Assembly: GCF_014960965.1 (NCBI RefSeq)
Contig: NZ_CP063169.1
Span: forward strand, 3,815,581-3,879,580
Direction of reading: 5' to 3'
Source: Ruania alkalisoli
GTDB taxonomy: Bacteria; Actinomycetota; Actinomycetes; Actinomycetales; Beutenbergiaceae
Length of the DNA: 64,000 nucleotides
A program made the translations under genes and the position numbers. Of this stretch, positions 20,614 to 28,492 are shown piece after piece (position 1 is the stretch's first letter; each line of letters opens with the position of its first letter). The notes beneath the pieces were generated by a model. The model was not told where the DNA came from. It saw only the letters and a program-made list of their open reading frames with translations, and did not search any database.

Positions 20614-21612
20614 ATGGCCGACCCCGCGGTGACACCGGACCCCGCTCTGACCTTGATCGCGTCGATGCTCGCGCAGCAAGAGGGCGTGATCAGCCGCTGC
20701 CAAGCCCACGCATGCGGGCTCACCGACAACGACCTACGCCGACTGCGGCGACGACGTCTCCTGACCTCAGTGCACACCGGCATCTACGTCGATCACACCG
20801 GGCCACGGACGTGGGACCAACGCGCATGGGCCGCCGTTCTTGCATACTGGCCGGCAGCACTGGCCGGCGAATCGGCGCGACGGGCCGTGGCAGGTACGCG
20901 ACGAACAGGACGTGGCGACGACGACGCCATTCACCTCGTGGTGGACCGACACCGGCACCTCTACCCTGACGAAGGAATCGTCATCCGTCGCTCGGCACAC
21001 CTTCGCAACTCCTGCCTCTGGAACACCTCGCCGCCACGCCAGCGAATCGAGTACGTCGCGTTGGAACTGGCGGCGACCGCCCAGTCCGATGTCGACGCAG
21101 TGGCGCACCTCGCCGACGCCCTGGGCGCGCGCATCACGACACCGGAGCGACTGGCCGCAGCCCTGGCGCACCGGGAGCGGTTCGCTCGACGGGCCTTCCT
21201 GACCGGCATCATCGACGATCTCTGCGCGGGAACCTGCTCCACGCTCGAGCATGGCTACTTCACCCGGGTCGAGCGGGCACACCGCCTCCCCCCTGCCAAG
21301 CGCCAGTTCCGCGAGTCACTCAAAGGATCGCTCTACCGAGACGTGTACTACGAGGACCAGGCTCTGCTCGTTGAGCTGGACGGACGGCTCGACCATAGTT
21401 CCACGAGGGATCGCGACCGGGACCACGAGCGTGATCTCGATGCGGCCGCCACGGACCGGCTGACCCTGCGACTCGGGTGGGGGCAGGTGTTCGATCGATC
21501 GTGCGCGACCGCGATGCGGATTGCCGCCGGATTGCAGGCACGCGGATGGAACGGATCACCGCGGCGCTGCCCGGCCTGCCCAGCCTCACTCGCAGTCCCC
21601 TTGCGCGGTTGA
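20614..21612 (+). CDS. AbiEi-antitoxin-like / DUF559 (Vsr-like) domain protein
   Basis: A 332-aa protein common in Actinobacteria. The N-terminus is a helical AbiEi-type HTH (LAQQEGVISRCQAHACGLTDNDLRRL, then LLTSVHTGIYVDHTGP). The C-terminus resembles the DUF559/very-short-patch-repair endonuclease fold (DQALLVELDGRLDH, then DRDRDHERDLDAAA, RLGWGQVF). No toxin gene of the AbiEii kind is adjacent. The role is unknown; DNA binding or nuclease activity is inferred from the fold. The start is placed at the ATG at 20614 (MADPAVTP); an ATG nine codons earlier is also possible. Confidence 0.75.
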   Translation: MADPAVTPDPALTLIASMLAQQEGVISRCQAHACGLTDNDLRRLRRRRLLTSVHTGIYVDHTGPRTWDQRAWAAVLAYWPAALAGESARRAVAGTRRTGRGDDDAIHLVVDRHRHLYPDEGIVIRRSAHLRNSCLWNTSPPRQRIEYVALELAATAQSDVDAVAHLADALGARITTPERLAAALAHRERFARRAFLTGIIDDLCAGTCSTLEHGYFTRVERAHRLPPAKRQFRESLKGSLYRDVYYEDQALLVELDGRLDHSSTRDRDRDHERDLDAAATDRLTLRLGWGQVFDRSCATAMRIAAGLQARGWNGSPRRCPACPASLAVPLRG

Positions 21613-21711
21613 GGACAGTCACCCGGTGACCGGACGCAACCGCACAGTGGGACGACTTAGGCAGTTGGACGGCAGCCCCGGCCGCGCGGAGATTGACTTC
21701 CAGCCCACACC

Positions 21712-21745
21712 GTGTCACTGTATTAAGCACCTAATACAGTGACAC
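21712..21745. promoter_or_regulatory. 34-bp perfect inverted repeat, operator of the YtrA-type regulator
   Basis: GTGTCACTGTATTA (21712-21725), a six-base spacer AGCACC and the exact complement of the first arm (21732-21745) form a perfect repeat with 14-bp arms. It ends just before the AGGAG ribosome-binding site of the GntR gene. YtrA-type regulators autoregulate through such long palindromes. A TTGACT box at 21693-21698 could be the -35. Confidence 0.8.
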
Positions 21746-21759
21746 AGGAGATGCCCGCC

Positions 21760-22143
21760 ATGGAGTTCGACACCAGCTCCCCCATCTGGGGCCAGCTCGT
21801 GACCGAGTTCTCCCGGCGGATCGTGACCGGCGAGTGGCCGGCCGGGGGCCGGATCGCCGGCGTGCGCGATCTCGCCAGTGAGCTGGGCGTGAACCCGAAC
21901 ACGGTTCAGCGCGCCCTCGCGGAGCTGGAACGCCGCGAGCTGTGCCGGTCCGAACGCACCTCCGGCCGGTTCGTCACTTCCGAGGAGAGCCACATCGACG
22001 CCCTCCGGGCCGAGCTCGCCCAAGACGCAGCCGATGACTTCATCCGCCGTGCCAGCGGACTGGGGATGCCCCCCGCGCAGGCCCGGCGACTGATCGAGGA
22101 GAGATGGAATGACCACGACCACCAGCACACGCAGAGAGCGTGA
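21760..22143 (+). CDS. GntR-family regulator, YtrA subfamily
   Basis: A 127-aa short GntR regulator. The wHTH (about residues 5-75, GVRDLASELGVNPNTVQRALAELERRELC) has a short helical tail and no large effector domain, the YtrA pattern. YtrA-type repressors control adjacent ABC transporters that respond to cell-envelope stress. The ATG at 21760 is chosen because AGGAG sits at 21746-21750; ATG at 21751 and GTG at 21739 lie upstream but inside or beside the operator. It overlaps the ABC ATPase gene by 35 bases. Confidence 0.9.
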   Translation: MEFDTSSPIWGQLVTEFSRRIVTGEWPAGGRIAGVRDLASELGVNPNTVQRALAELERRELCRSERTSGRFVTSEESHIDALRAELAQDAADDFIRRASGLGMPPAQARRLIEERWNDHDHQHTQRA

Positions 22144-22858
22144 CCCGGCGATGACCGAGAACGACTCCCTCATCAGCGTCCGCGACCTGACTGTGCGCTA
22201 CGGCCAGCGCCGAGCCGTCGACCACCTCGACCTCGACCTCGCCGGAGGCCAGATCGTCGGGCTCCTCGGTGAGAACGGTTGCGGAAAGTCCACGTTGCTG
22301 AAGACGCTCGCCGGCGTCTACGCCGACCACAGCGGAGAGATCCGCATCGCCGGCCACGCGCTCGGCCCGCAGACGAAGGCGATCGTCTCCTACCTCCCCG
22401 ACCGCAGCGCCCTACCCGAGCGCTACCGGGTCCACTACTTCCTCGACCTGTTCGAGGACTTCTTCACCGACTTCGACCGGGCAAAGGCCGCCGAGCTCAT
22501 CGGGGGCTTCGGGCTGAAGGAGTCGATGAAACTGAAGGAGATGTCCAAGGGGATGCGCGAGAAGGTGCACGTCGCCCTGACCATGGCGCGCCGCGCCCGT
22601 GTGTACCTGCTCGACGAGCCGATCTCCGGCGTCGACCCCTCCGCCCGCGAGGGCATTCTCGAGGCGATCCTGCGCACTCTTGAACCGGACTCCCTCTTGC
22701 TGATCGCCACGCACCTGGTGCACGACCTCGAGACGTCGCTGGACTCGGTGGTGATGATGCGCCACGGCGGCGTCCTACTCACGGGACAGGTCGACGATCT
22801 CCGCGCCGAGCACGGCACCAGTCTCGAGCAGATCTTCCGAAAGGTGTACCGCTCATGA
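22109..22858 (+). CDS. ABC transporter ATP-binding protein
   Basis: A 249-aa ATPase. The Walker A is GENGCGKST, the signature loop is the diverged MSKGMREK, and the Walker B is VYLLDEPISGVDP with H-loop THLVHD. Co-transcribed with a YtrA-type repressor and a membrane protein, which fits YtrB-like exporters linked to antibiotic or envelope stress. ATG at 22109 with GAGGAGAG upstream; an internal ATG at 22151 is an alternative. Confidence 0.93.
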   Translation: MTTTTSTRRERDPAMTENDSLISVRDLTVRYGQRRAVDHLDLDLAGGQIVGLLGENGCGKSTLLKTLAGVYADHSGEIRIAGHALGPQTKAIVSYLPDRSALPERYRVHYFLDLFEDFFTDFDRAKAAELIGGFGLKESMKLKEMSKGMREKVHVALTMARRARVYLLDEPISGVDPSAREGILEAILRTLEPDSLLLIATHLVHDLETSLDSVVMMRHGGVLLTGQVDDLRAEHGTSLEQIFRKVYRS

Positions 22859-23673
22859 TGACCCTCCTCAAGCACGAGTTCATCCAGACGCGCGCCATGC
22901 TCGCGCTCACGGCCGGGGCGGCGCTGCTCGTCACCCTGGCAGGCAGCCTGCTTGCGGCCACCGGATGGCCCGCCATCTCCCAGATCGGGATCGCCGTCGC
23001 GGTGATGGCCGTGCTCGGACTGGTCCCGATCGCGCAGATCCTGCTCGTCGTGCGGTACTGGCAGTCCAGCTACGGCCGCGGCGGCTACCTGACTCAGACA
23101 CTGCCTGTGAAGGGCTCGCGCATCTACTGGGCCAAGATGACCTGGGCATGGCTCGTCTCGCTCGTCGGCACCGTCCTGAGTCTCGGCATGGGCCTGGCAG
23201 CCTCGCCGTTGATCACACTCAGCACCGGCGAGCCCCTGACGGTCATCACCTCGCTGCGCGAGGGGTGGGCGCAGCTCACGCAGGTGACCCCAGCCTGGGG
23301 CGTGGCCGCCGCAGTGGTGACCTTCGCCGTCATGATCCTCATCTGGCCGACGCAGTACTTCTTCGCGGCCTCCATCGGCAGCCAGGCGCCCCTGAACCGC
23401 TGGGGAATCGGCGGCCCTGTGGTGATCTACTTCGCGGTCTACATCGCCGTTCAGATCGTCACGTTCGCCTCCTTCGCCGCCCTGCCGCTGGCGATCGGGA
23501 TGGAGGGAGACCGGCTCGGGCTGGTGCGCTTCGACCTGTTCGCCGAGATGGCGGCCGGTTCGAGCCCGGCCCAGGTGATGCCGATCGGGTTCGTGCCGGC
23601 ACTAGTGCTGACCACGGCCGTGTGCCTGGTGTGGAGCGTGCGCTCCTGGCAGCGGCGCGTGTCGTTGGTCTAG
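22855..23673 (+). CDS. ABC transporter permease
   Basis: A 272-aa integral membrane protein with about six hydrophobic segments (for example ALTAGAALLVTLAGSLLAATG, IGIAVAVMAVLGLVPIAQILLVV, VVIYFAVYIAVQIVTFASFAALPLA). It overlaps the ATPase gene by four bases and is its membrane partner. The substrate is not identifiable; the operon's repressor type suggests an envelope-stress exporter. Confidence 0.88.
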   Translation: MMTLLKHEFIQTRAMLALTAGAALLVTLAGSLLAATGWPAISQIGIAVAVMAVLGLVPIAQILLVVRYWQSSYGRGGYLTQTLPVKGSRIYWAKMTWAWLVSLVGTVLSLGMGLAASPLITLSTGEPLTVITSLREGWAQLTQVTPAWGVAAAVVTFAVMILIWPTQYFFAASIGSQAPLNRWGIGGPVVIYFAVYIAVQIVTFASFAALPLAIGMEGDRLGLVRFDLFAEMAAGSSPAQVMPIGFVPALVLTTAVCLVWSVRSWQRRVSLV

Positions 23674-23695
23674 AGGGGCGAGGATCGACACCTGA

Positions 23696-23725
23696 CCCGG
23701 CGGTATCCCTGTTGATACCGCCGGG
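23696..23725. promoter_or_regulatory. 12-bp inverted repeat at the RHH antitoxin start
   Basis: CCCGGCGGTATC (23696-23707), six bases, then the exact complement (23714-23725) ends two bases before the antitoxin ATG. Its position suits an autoregulatory operator. It could also serve as terminator of the upstream ABC operon. No ribosome-binding site fits between it and the ATG. Confidence 0.6.
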
Positions 23726-23727
23726 CC

Positions 23728-23931
23728 ATGTCGATGACCTTGCGACTGTCAGATGCCGAAGCGGAAGCGCTGCGACGCCGAGCAGCGCACGAGTCTCGCT
23801 CGATGCAGGATGTCGCCCGGCAGGCGGTGCGTGAGTACGTCGAGTATCACAGTCGCGCCGAGTTGCTCGACCGCGTTCTCGACGAAGAGCTCCCGCGCTA
23901 TGCGGAGGCGTTGGAGCGGCTGGGTCAGTGA
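23728..23931 (+). CDS. Ribbon-helix-helix antitoxin-like protein
   Basis: A 67-aa protein with an N-terminal ribbon-helix-helix (MTLRLSDAEAEALRRRAAHESRSMQDVARQAVREYV) and a C-terminal toxin-binding helix (LDRVLDEELPRYAEALERL). It matches the antitoxin partners of Doc-type death-on-curing toxins. The stop overlaps the GTG of a broken doc gene (GTGA). No Shine-Dalgarno precedes the ATG, so translation may be leaderless; a second ATG at 23734 is possible. Confidence 0.85.
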   Translation: MSMTLRLSDAEAEALRRRAAHESRSMQDVARQAVREYVEYHSRAELLDRVLDEELPRYAEALERLGQ

Positions 23932-24163
23932 TCTTTCTGACCGTCGCTGAGTTCCTGCACTCGCTGGCCCGCGACCACGCCTGGTGGATGGGAACAAGCG
24001 CCTCGCTCTGGCCGGCAGCATCGCCTTTCCGGGGATGTACGGATCCCGGCCGATCCTGTCCAACAGCGAGGCATACGAACTGATCATGAACGTCTCGGCC
24101 GGCGAGCTGGATGACGTTGCCCTGGTCGCCGAGCAGATCCGGGCAGCCACAAGGTCTTGGTGA
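23928..24163 (+). pseudogene. doc: Broken Doc (death-on-curing, Fic-fold) toxin gene
   Basis: From GTG 23928 the frame reads VIFLTVAEFL, the usual Doc N-terminus, and then jumps directly to HSLARDHA. About 50 codons normally between these parts are missing. One base is then lost around 23980: the Fic motif continues in another frame as LVDGNKRLALAGSIAF and runs to a stop at 24163 with the normal Doc ending (SNSEAYELIMNVSAGELDDVALVAEQI). The Fic motif HxLVDGNKR is therefore split by the frameshift. The toxin is not functional, while its antitoxin just upstream remains open. Confidence 0.85.
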
Positions 24164-24224
24164 TGGCCGTCTCGTGACGGTGGCGCGCACGGGCAACGAA
24201 GCCCGCTGTCGAGGTGTGCCGTCT

Positions 24225-25061
24225 CTAGCGCCTCGCCGCTGGTTCCTCGGCCAGCGAGACCAGGTGGGCGTGCGCGTACTCGCACACCAGCGCGTGCCGG
24301 TAGACGAGCTGCGGGACATCCACATTGGTGTCCATCCACAGACTCAGGCCGCCCATCTTCCAGTGTTTGAAGGTCTCATCCTTGGTGAGCACGGCGAGGA
24401 TCTCCAGGAACGAATCGTCGAAGCGCAGCGAGTGGATCGCCCGCCGGAACTCCTCCAGGCTCAGCGCGATGCAGAAGGGGATGTTCATCAGGCACAGCGC
24501 GGTCTGGATGTCCAGGCGCATCAGCCGGGGGTGCTTGCGCTCGGGGTCGAGAGGCGGCACGTCGAGGTGGGAGACGTCCAGGTGTTCCGGCGCTTCGATA
24601 TCCACGCCCTCCAGCGCGATCAGCACGTCGTAGACGTTGATGTCGTGCTCGACCACCGCATTGTCGCCCAACCCGGCCAACGTCGTCGGGCGGAGCGTGA
24701 CCGGCTCGATGTCCGCCGGGGTGTTGCGGATGATGAAGTTCACCAGGTTGGTCTCCACCACGAAGTGGCGGATCAGCAGCTCCACGGCATCTGGCGCCAC
24801 GAAACGGCGCAGGAACCACAGGCACAACGCGTCCATCGTGCTCAGGGGCATCCACCGGCCGGGGACCAACCGCTTGAGGATGGAGATCACGGCCACGAGA
24901 ACCCGCGAGACGATGCGTGCGATCGGGTAGAGGTAGCGCCGGGACACCCGCCGCTGGTCCTTGATGATCATCCGCACCAGTGGGCGATCGAGGGGGATGG
25001 AGGGGTCGGCGTAGATCGCCTCCCACATGCTGGGGTCGGACTTGACGAACTCCGGCGGCAT
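24225..25061 (-). CDS. Uncharacterised protein of the KAS III/diiron-protein operon
   Basis: A 278-aa protein I cannot assign. It begins MPPEFVKSDPSMWEAIYADP, then has a strongly hydrophobic or amphipathic stretch around residues 43-68 (YLYPIARIVSRVLVAVISIL) flanked by Arg/Lys, suggesting membrane association. A helical core follows with RHFVVETNLVNFI and the segment HDINVYDVLIALEG. ATG at 25061 is two bases after the stop of the haem-oxygenase-like gene, so the operon order is KAS III, diiron-like protein, this protein. The open frame continuing upstream to 25688 is an antisense-frame artefact over the previous gene. It may anchor or deliver a lipid substrate; this is inference. Confidence 0.75.
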   Translation of the reverse strand: MPPEFVKSDPSMWEAIYADPSIPLDRPLVRMIIKDQRRVSRRYLYPIARIVSRVLVAVISILKRLVPGRWMPLSTMDALCLWFLRRFVAPDAVELLIRHFVVETNLVNFIIRNTPADIEPVTLRPTTLAGLGDNAVVEHDINVYDVLIALEGVDIEAPEHLDVSHLDVPPLDPERKHPRLMRLDIQTALCLMNIPFCIALSLEEFRRAIHSLRFDDSFLEILAVLTKDETFKHWKMGGLSLWMDTNVDVPQLVYRHALVCEYAHAHLVSLAEEPAARR

Positions 25062-25063
25062 CG

Positions 25064-25762
25064 TCAGATCACGTCCAGCTCGGTCAGTTGCAAGGCGTAC
25101 AGGCGGGCCACCACCCGGGCGCAAGAAACGATCGCGTCCGCCGCCGCGGCGTCGATGCGGTCGGAGGTGAGGATCGCATCGAGCTTGCCGGTGTGCTCGG
25201 CATCGGCCTCCTGGTGATAGGTCATGAAGTGGACCTGGTTGTCCGCCAGGCCCAGCACCTCCTGGAACTGCTGCGCCCACTCCGCGGCCTTCTGCGCACC
25301 CAGCCCTTCGATGATGAACATCGCCCCCAGGCACGCGATCGGGTTCGGCTGGTTCGCCTGGTGAAACATGTAGCCCGAGAGCGCCTGCGAGCCGACGTTC
25401 TTCCGCCCCGACCTCAGTTGGTCGAGCGACCCGCCGACGGCCACGTAGTCCCGTTCCAGCAGCAGGTGGTCGCGATGCTCCTCCAGTGCATGGGAGATCG
25501 CAGCCGAGCGCAGGTCGAAATGGTCCATATCGAAGTTCGACGCCGCCCGCGCGATCCACAGCGACCCGTCCACCACCTGCTGGCGCAGGTTGTGCAGCAG
25601 GCACTGGTAGTCGGCCACGGTCACGTCGCCCTCGCGGAGCGCCCGCAGGATCGGCACCACGAGCAACCGCTCCTCGAACTCGGCCCACACATCGGCCAGC
25701 CGGGCCAGCAGACTGGTCTCGTCGTGCTCGGGTGGGCGGTATCCCTCAACGGTGGCGCTCAT
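25064..25762 (-). CDS. Haem-oxygenase-like diiron protein (TenA/CADD/UndA superfamily)
   Basis: A 232-aa all-helical protein. Third-helix ligands H183-x3-D187-x2-H190 are clear, with E152 in IIEGLGAQ and H96 in ALEEHRDH as further candidate metal ligands. This matches the ligand layout known for haem-oxygenase-like diiron oxidases (CADD, SznF). Such enzymes use O2 to cleave, desaturate or decarboxylate amino- or fatty-acid-type substrates. It overlaps the KAS III-like gene by four bases and is followed by an unknown membrane-associated protein. The substrate is unknown; a redox function is inferred from the ligands. Confidence 0.8.
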   Translation of the reverse strand: MSATVEGYRPPEHDETSLLARLADVWAEFEERLLVVPILRALREGDVTVADYQCLLHNLRQQVVDGSLWIARAASNFDMDHFDLRSAAISHALEEHRDHLLLERDYVAVGGSLDQLRSGRKNVGSQALSGYMFHQANQPNPIACLGAMFIIEGLGAQKAAEWAQQFQEVLGLADNQVHFMTYHQEADAEHTGKLDAILTSDRIDAAAADAIVSCARVVARLYALQLTELDVI

Positions 25763-26889
25763 CGGCTGCTCCTTCGTGGTTCAACAACGGTCAGGTGGGC
25801 GAATCCGAACGAGAACCGCCCGGACTCGGGGACTGCGAGCAGGATTGTCTCTCCCGCGGAGAACCGCCCGGTACGCCAGGCCTCCTCCAGGGCGATGAAG
25901 ATGCTGGCCGCGCCAGTGTTGCCGCAGGTCTCGAGGTTGGAGAACCAGCGGTTCGTGTCCAGTCCGGGGACCCGGGTGCTGAGGGCATCGAAGACGACAT
26001 CCCGGAAGGCGTTGGTGCTGTAGTGGCAGATCACGTGGTCGAGCTTTGTCAGATCCACCAAGCCGCGATCCACCAATTCCTCGAACTGGGCCAGCCCGGC
26101 CGCCGCGAGCTCATCGAGCACCTTCGTCTCCTGCCGGATCTGCAGCAGCCCCGCCTTCTCGGCGGTCGCCACGTCGGCGTAGTCCTGCCATGTGCTCCCC
26201 GCGACCGCGGAAGGCCCGTCGAGGCCAGCACGCATACACACCTCATGCTCGTGGGCGAGAGAGACCTGGCGCACCCAGTCCACCCGGAGCGAGGGCCGAT
26301 CCGGACGAGGCTGGAACTCCACGATCGCAGCACCTGCGCCGTCGGAGAGCATCCACCGCAGGAAGTGGGCATCCAGATGGTCGGTGACGCCATCAAATCG
26401 CCGCTGGTGCAGCCAGCGGCTGGCCAGCTCCGAGCCCACGACGGCGGCCCGTGGGTGGTCTCCGAGCCTCACCTTGCTTACGGCCGCGTCGAGCGCAGCG
26501 ATGCTGGAGGCGCACACACCGGCGGCAGTGAGTACCTGCATCGGGCCGCCGCCGAGCCGCCCGTGCACCATCGAGGCGAAGCCGGGGACGAGCAGATCAC
26601 CCTGGGTGGTGGCGCAGGCGAGCATGCCGAGATCGGCGGCGGCGATGCCTCGATCCGCCAGCGCAGCCTCGATCGCGTGGACGGCGAGCTCTTCGTTCAG
26701 CTCGGTGGTGCGCCCGTCGGTGTCCATCGCGTAGTACCGCTGCCGGATGCCGTTGGCGTTCTGGATGCGGGCGCGGATCCGCTCGGTGCGCTTGTCGACG
26801 CCGCCGAGTCGGCTGGCGACCTGGTCATTGGAGACCGGCTCGCCGGGGAGGTACCGGCCGAGTCCGGTGAGGTATGCGGTCGCTGGCAT
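25759..26889 (-). CDS. 3-oxoacyl-ACP synthase III-like (KAS III/thiolase-fold) enzyme
   Basis: A 376-aa thiolase-fold condensing enzyme. The KAS III catalytic triad is complete: C126 in TAAGVCASS, H289 in ICHYSTN and N324 in TCGNTGAAS. The enzyme is longer than FabH (about 320 aa), with an expanded region near residues 195-270 (WVRQVSLAHEHEVCMRAG). This points to a secondary-metabolism or OleA-like acyl condensation or transfer rather than housekeeping fatty-acid initiation. The start is placed at the ATG at 26889 (MPATAYLTGLGRYLPG). The neighbouring diiron-like and unknown proteins indicate a dedicated short pathway. Confidence 0.88.
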   Translation of the reverse strand: MPATAYLTGLGRYLPGEPVSNDQVASRLGGVDKRTERIRARIQNANGIRQRYYAMDTDGRTTELNEELAVHAIEAALADRGIAAADLGMLACATTQGDLLVPGFASMVHGRLGGGPMQVLTAAGVCASSIAALDAAVSKVRLGDHPRAAVVGSELASRWLHQRRFDGVTDHLDAHFLRWMLSDGAGAAIVEFQPRPDRPSLRVDWVRQVSLAHEHEVCMRAGLDGPSAVAGSTWQDYADVATAEKAGLLQIRQETKVLDELAAAGLAQFEELVDRGLVDLTKLDHVICHYSTNAFRDVVFDALSTRVPGLDTNRWFSNLETCGNTGAASIFIALEEAWRTGRFSAGETILLAVPESGRFSFGFAHLTVVEPRRSSR

Positions 26890-27053
26890 GGGTTCATTCA
26901 GCCACAAGTCCCGCGACCTGACCACGGCGTCGGCGCAACCTGTGGACAATTGGACGACGCTGCTCTCGATCGGCAGGCGAGGGCGTCGGCGGCACAGTGC
27001 AGCGCCACGTGCGCGCCGACCCGGTACACCTGCTGGACCTGCCGGCAGCGGAC

Positions 27054-27602
27054 TCAGCCCAGCGGATCCCGCCCGATGAACCCCAGCAACCGCGTCTGCA
27101 CGTCTGAGCCTTCCGGCACGTCCACCCGCGGACCGTACTGGCCGCTCGCGCGGATCAGCTCCTCGATCGGCTCCATCCCGCGAAGCAACTCCCGGCACTT
27201 CTCAGGATCCAGCCTTTCGTCCTGCCCCGTCGCACGCGCCAGGTCCCACGTGTGCATGAAGACGTCGGCGGTATAGAACCGATCGATCGCCTGGGCGAGC
27301 GGAAGGTCCCCGGTATGGGGATCGGAGAAGGTGAGCTCCGCCGTCGCCGGATCATCGAGCAGTTCCTGCACGCCGTCGGCGTGTACCTGCCAGGCGGCCA
27401 CAGGATCGGCATCCACATCGCCGGCGGGCAACTCGATCCCGGCACCCGCCTTGAGGAATCCGGGAAACCAGGTCACGAGGTGACGCACCACGTCCCGCGC
27501 CGCCCAGCCGTCCACCGGCGCCGGGGCATCCCAGTCCCGGGTGCCACGCACCCGGTCGGAGAACACCCCGGCGATCCGGCGATGCTCCTCGGCGGGAGTC
27601 AC
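27054..27602 (-). CDS. TIGR03086/DinB-like metal-binding protein
   Basis: A 182-aa helical-bundle protein of the MDMPI/TIGR03086 type. It has GWAARDVVRHLVTWFPGFL near residue 35 and the C-terminal FMHTWDLARATGQDERLD segment with the metal-binding His. Likely a mycothiol- or metal-dependent small-molecule transferase; substrate unknown. The start is the GTG at 27602, overlapping the SRPBCC stop (GTGA). Third gene of an ArsR-SRPBCC-TIGR03086 operon; this trio is common in Actinobacteria. Confidence 0.85.
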   Translation of the reverse strand: MTPAEEHRRIAGVFSDRVRGTRDWDAPAPVDGWAARDVVRHLVTWFPGFLKAGAGIELPAGDVDADPVAAWQVHADGVQELLDDPATAELTFSDPHTGDLPLAQAIDRFYTADVFMHTWDLARATGQDERLDPEKCRELLRGMEPIEELIRASGQYGPRVDVPEGSDVQTRLLGFIGRDPLG

Positions 27603-28081
27603 ACCGCGCCCTCGGCGAGCAACTCGTCGAGCTTCTCGTAGCCCTCGTTGATGCCGACCTCCATACCGCTGGCGAGCATGCCCTGCTGCGCCTCCATCGA
27701 CTCCACGATCGACTTCGAGACGATCCGGCACCGGCCACCCTCGAGCGGCTCGAACGTCATGATCTCCAGGGCCACGGCCTCGCGCATCTCCTCGAACCCG
27801 AAGGTCTGTACGAGCTTCTCGCCCGGGATGGCGTCATGGAAGCAGCCGAAGAAGTGCGCCACCACCTCACCGTTCTGGATGGCGTTGTAGCGGTAGCTGC
27901 CCCCGGTCTGGCAATCCCAGGTCGCGATATCCATCTCGACCGACCGCGGACCCATCCACCGCTTGACCAGCTCCGGCTCGGCCCAGGCGCGGTAGACCCG
28001 CTCCGGCGGGGCGTCGAACTCGCGGGTGATCGTGATGACGGGGATGTTGGGGTCGGCCTCGATCTGCGCTTCCTTGCTCAT
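27599..28081 (-). CDS. SRPBCC/AHSA1-family protein
   Basis: A 160-aa START-like (SRPBCC) ligand-binding protein. The sequence ITREFDAPPERVYRAWAEPELVKRWMGP is the typical AHSA1 opening, with GGSYRY and EGGRCRIVSKSIVESMEAQQGMLASGMEVGINEGYEKL at the C-terminus. It binds hydrophobic small molecules in a deep cavity. ATG at 28081 overlaps the stop of the upstream ArsR gene by four bases. Confidence 0.9.
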   Translation of the reverse strand: MSKEAQIEADPNIPVITITREFDAPPERVYRAWAEPELVKRWMGPRSVEMDIATWDCQTGGSYRYNAIQNGEVVAHFFGCFHDAIPGEKLVQTFGFEEMREAVALEIMTFEPLEGGRCRIVSKSIVESMEAQQGMLASGMEVGINEGYEKLDELLAEGAV

Positions 28082-28455
28082 GATGCTGCTCCTTCGTTGT
28101 TGATGACCCTGGGGGTCGTCGGGGTGGGATTCTCTTCGTCGGCCATGTCGGCCAGTACTGCGTCCAGGCGTTGGAAGCGTTCCTCCGCCTCGCGCCGGTA
28201 ACGCTCGATCCACTTCGTCATCAGGCTGAGCACCTCGGCTTCCAGATGAACCGGCCGCTTCTGCGCTTCGCGGCGACGGCTCACCAGCCCGGCATCCTCG
28301 AGCACGCGCACATGCTTGGACACCGCCTGCAGGCTCATCTCGTACGGCTCCGCCAGGTCGCCAACCGTCTTGTCGCCCGAAGCAAGGCGCGCCACCAGGT
28401 CCCGCCGCGTCTCGTCGGCCAGGGCCTGGAACACCCGGGACAGCTGATCCGCCAC
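28078..28455 (-). CDS. ArsR-family transcriptional regulator
   Basis: A 125-aa winged-helix repressor (VFQALADETRRDLVARLASGDKTVGDLAEPYEMSLQAVSKHVRVLEDAGLVSRRREAQKRPVHL). No metal-binding cysteines are seen; this is the SRPBCC-associated ArsR type that senses an unknown signal. The GTG start at 28455 is supported by GAGGAGG eight bases upstream; longer open-frame starts lack one. First gene of a three-gene operon; two TCAACx-type palindromes bracket its promoter. Confidence 0.92.
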   Translation of the reverse strand: MADQLSRVFQALADETRRDLVARLASGDKTVGDLAEPYEMSLQAVSKHVRVLEDAGLVSRRREAQKRPVHLEAEVLSLMTKWIERYRREAEERFQRLDAVLADMADEENPTPTTPRVINNEGAAS

Positions 28456-28468
28456 AAGACTCGCCTCC

Positions 28469-28484
28469 TCAACTGATTGGTTGA
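28469..28484. promoter_or_regulatory. ArsR operator, proximal copy
   Basis: TCAACTGATTGGTTGA is an imperfect palindrome (TCAACY-N4-GGTTGA) lying downstream of the predicted -10 and overlapping the leader and ribosome-binding site of the arsR gene. Confidence 0.65.
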
Positions 28485-28492
28485 ATACGACG

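Noticed and set aside
23928-24163. Programmed frameshift in doc
   Set aside because: The gene also lacks about 50 internal codons, so decay is simpler than recoding.
24111-25217. Plus-strand open frame
   Set aside because: Antisense to the KAS III operon genes; no domain.
25062-25688. Upstream extension of the unknown protein at 24225-25061
   Set aside because: It reads through the haem-oxygenase-like gene in another frame; the ATG at 25061 fits the operon.
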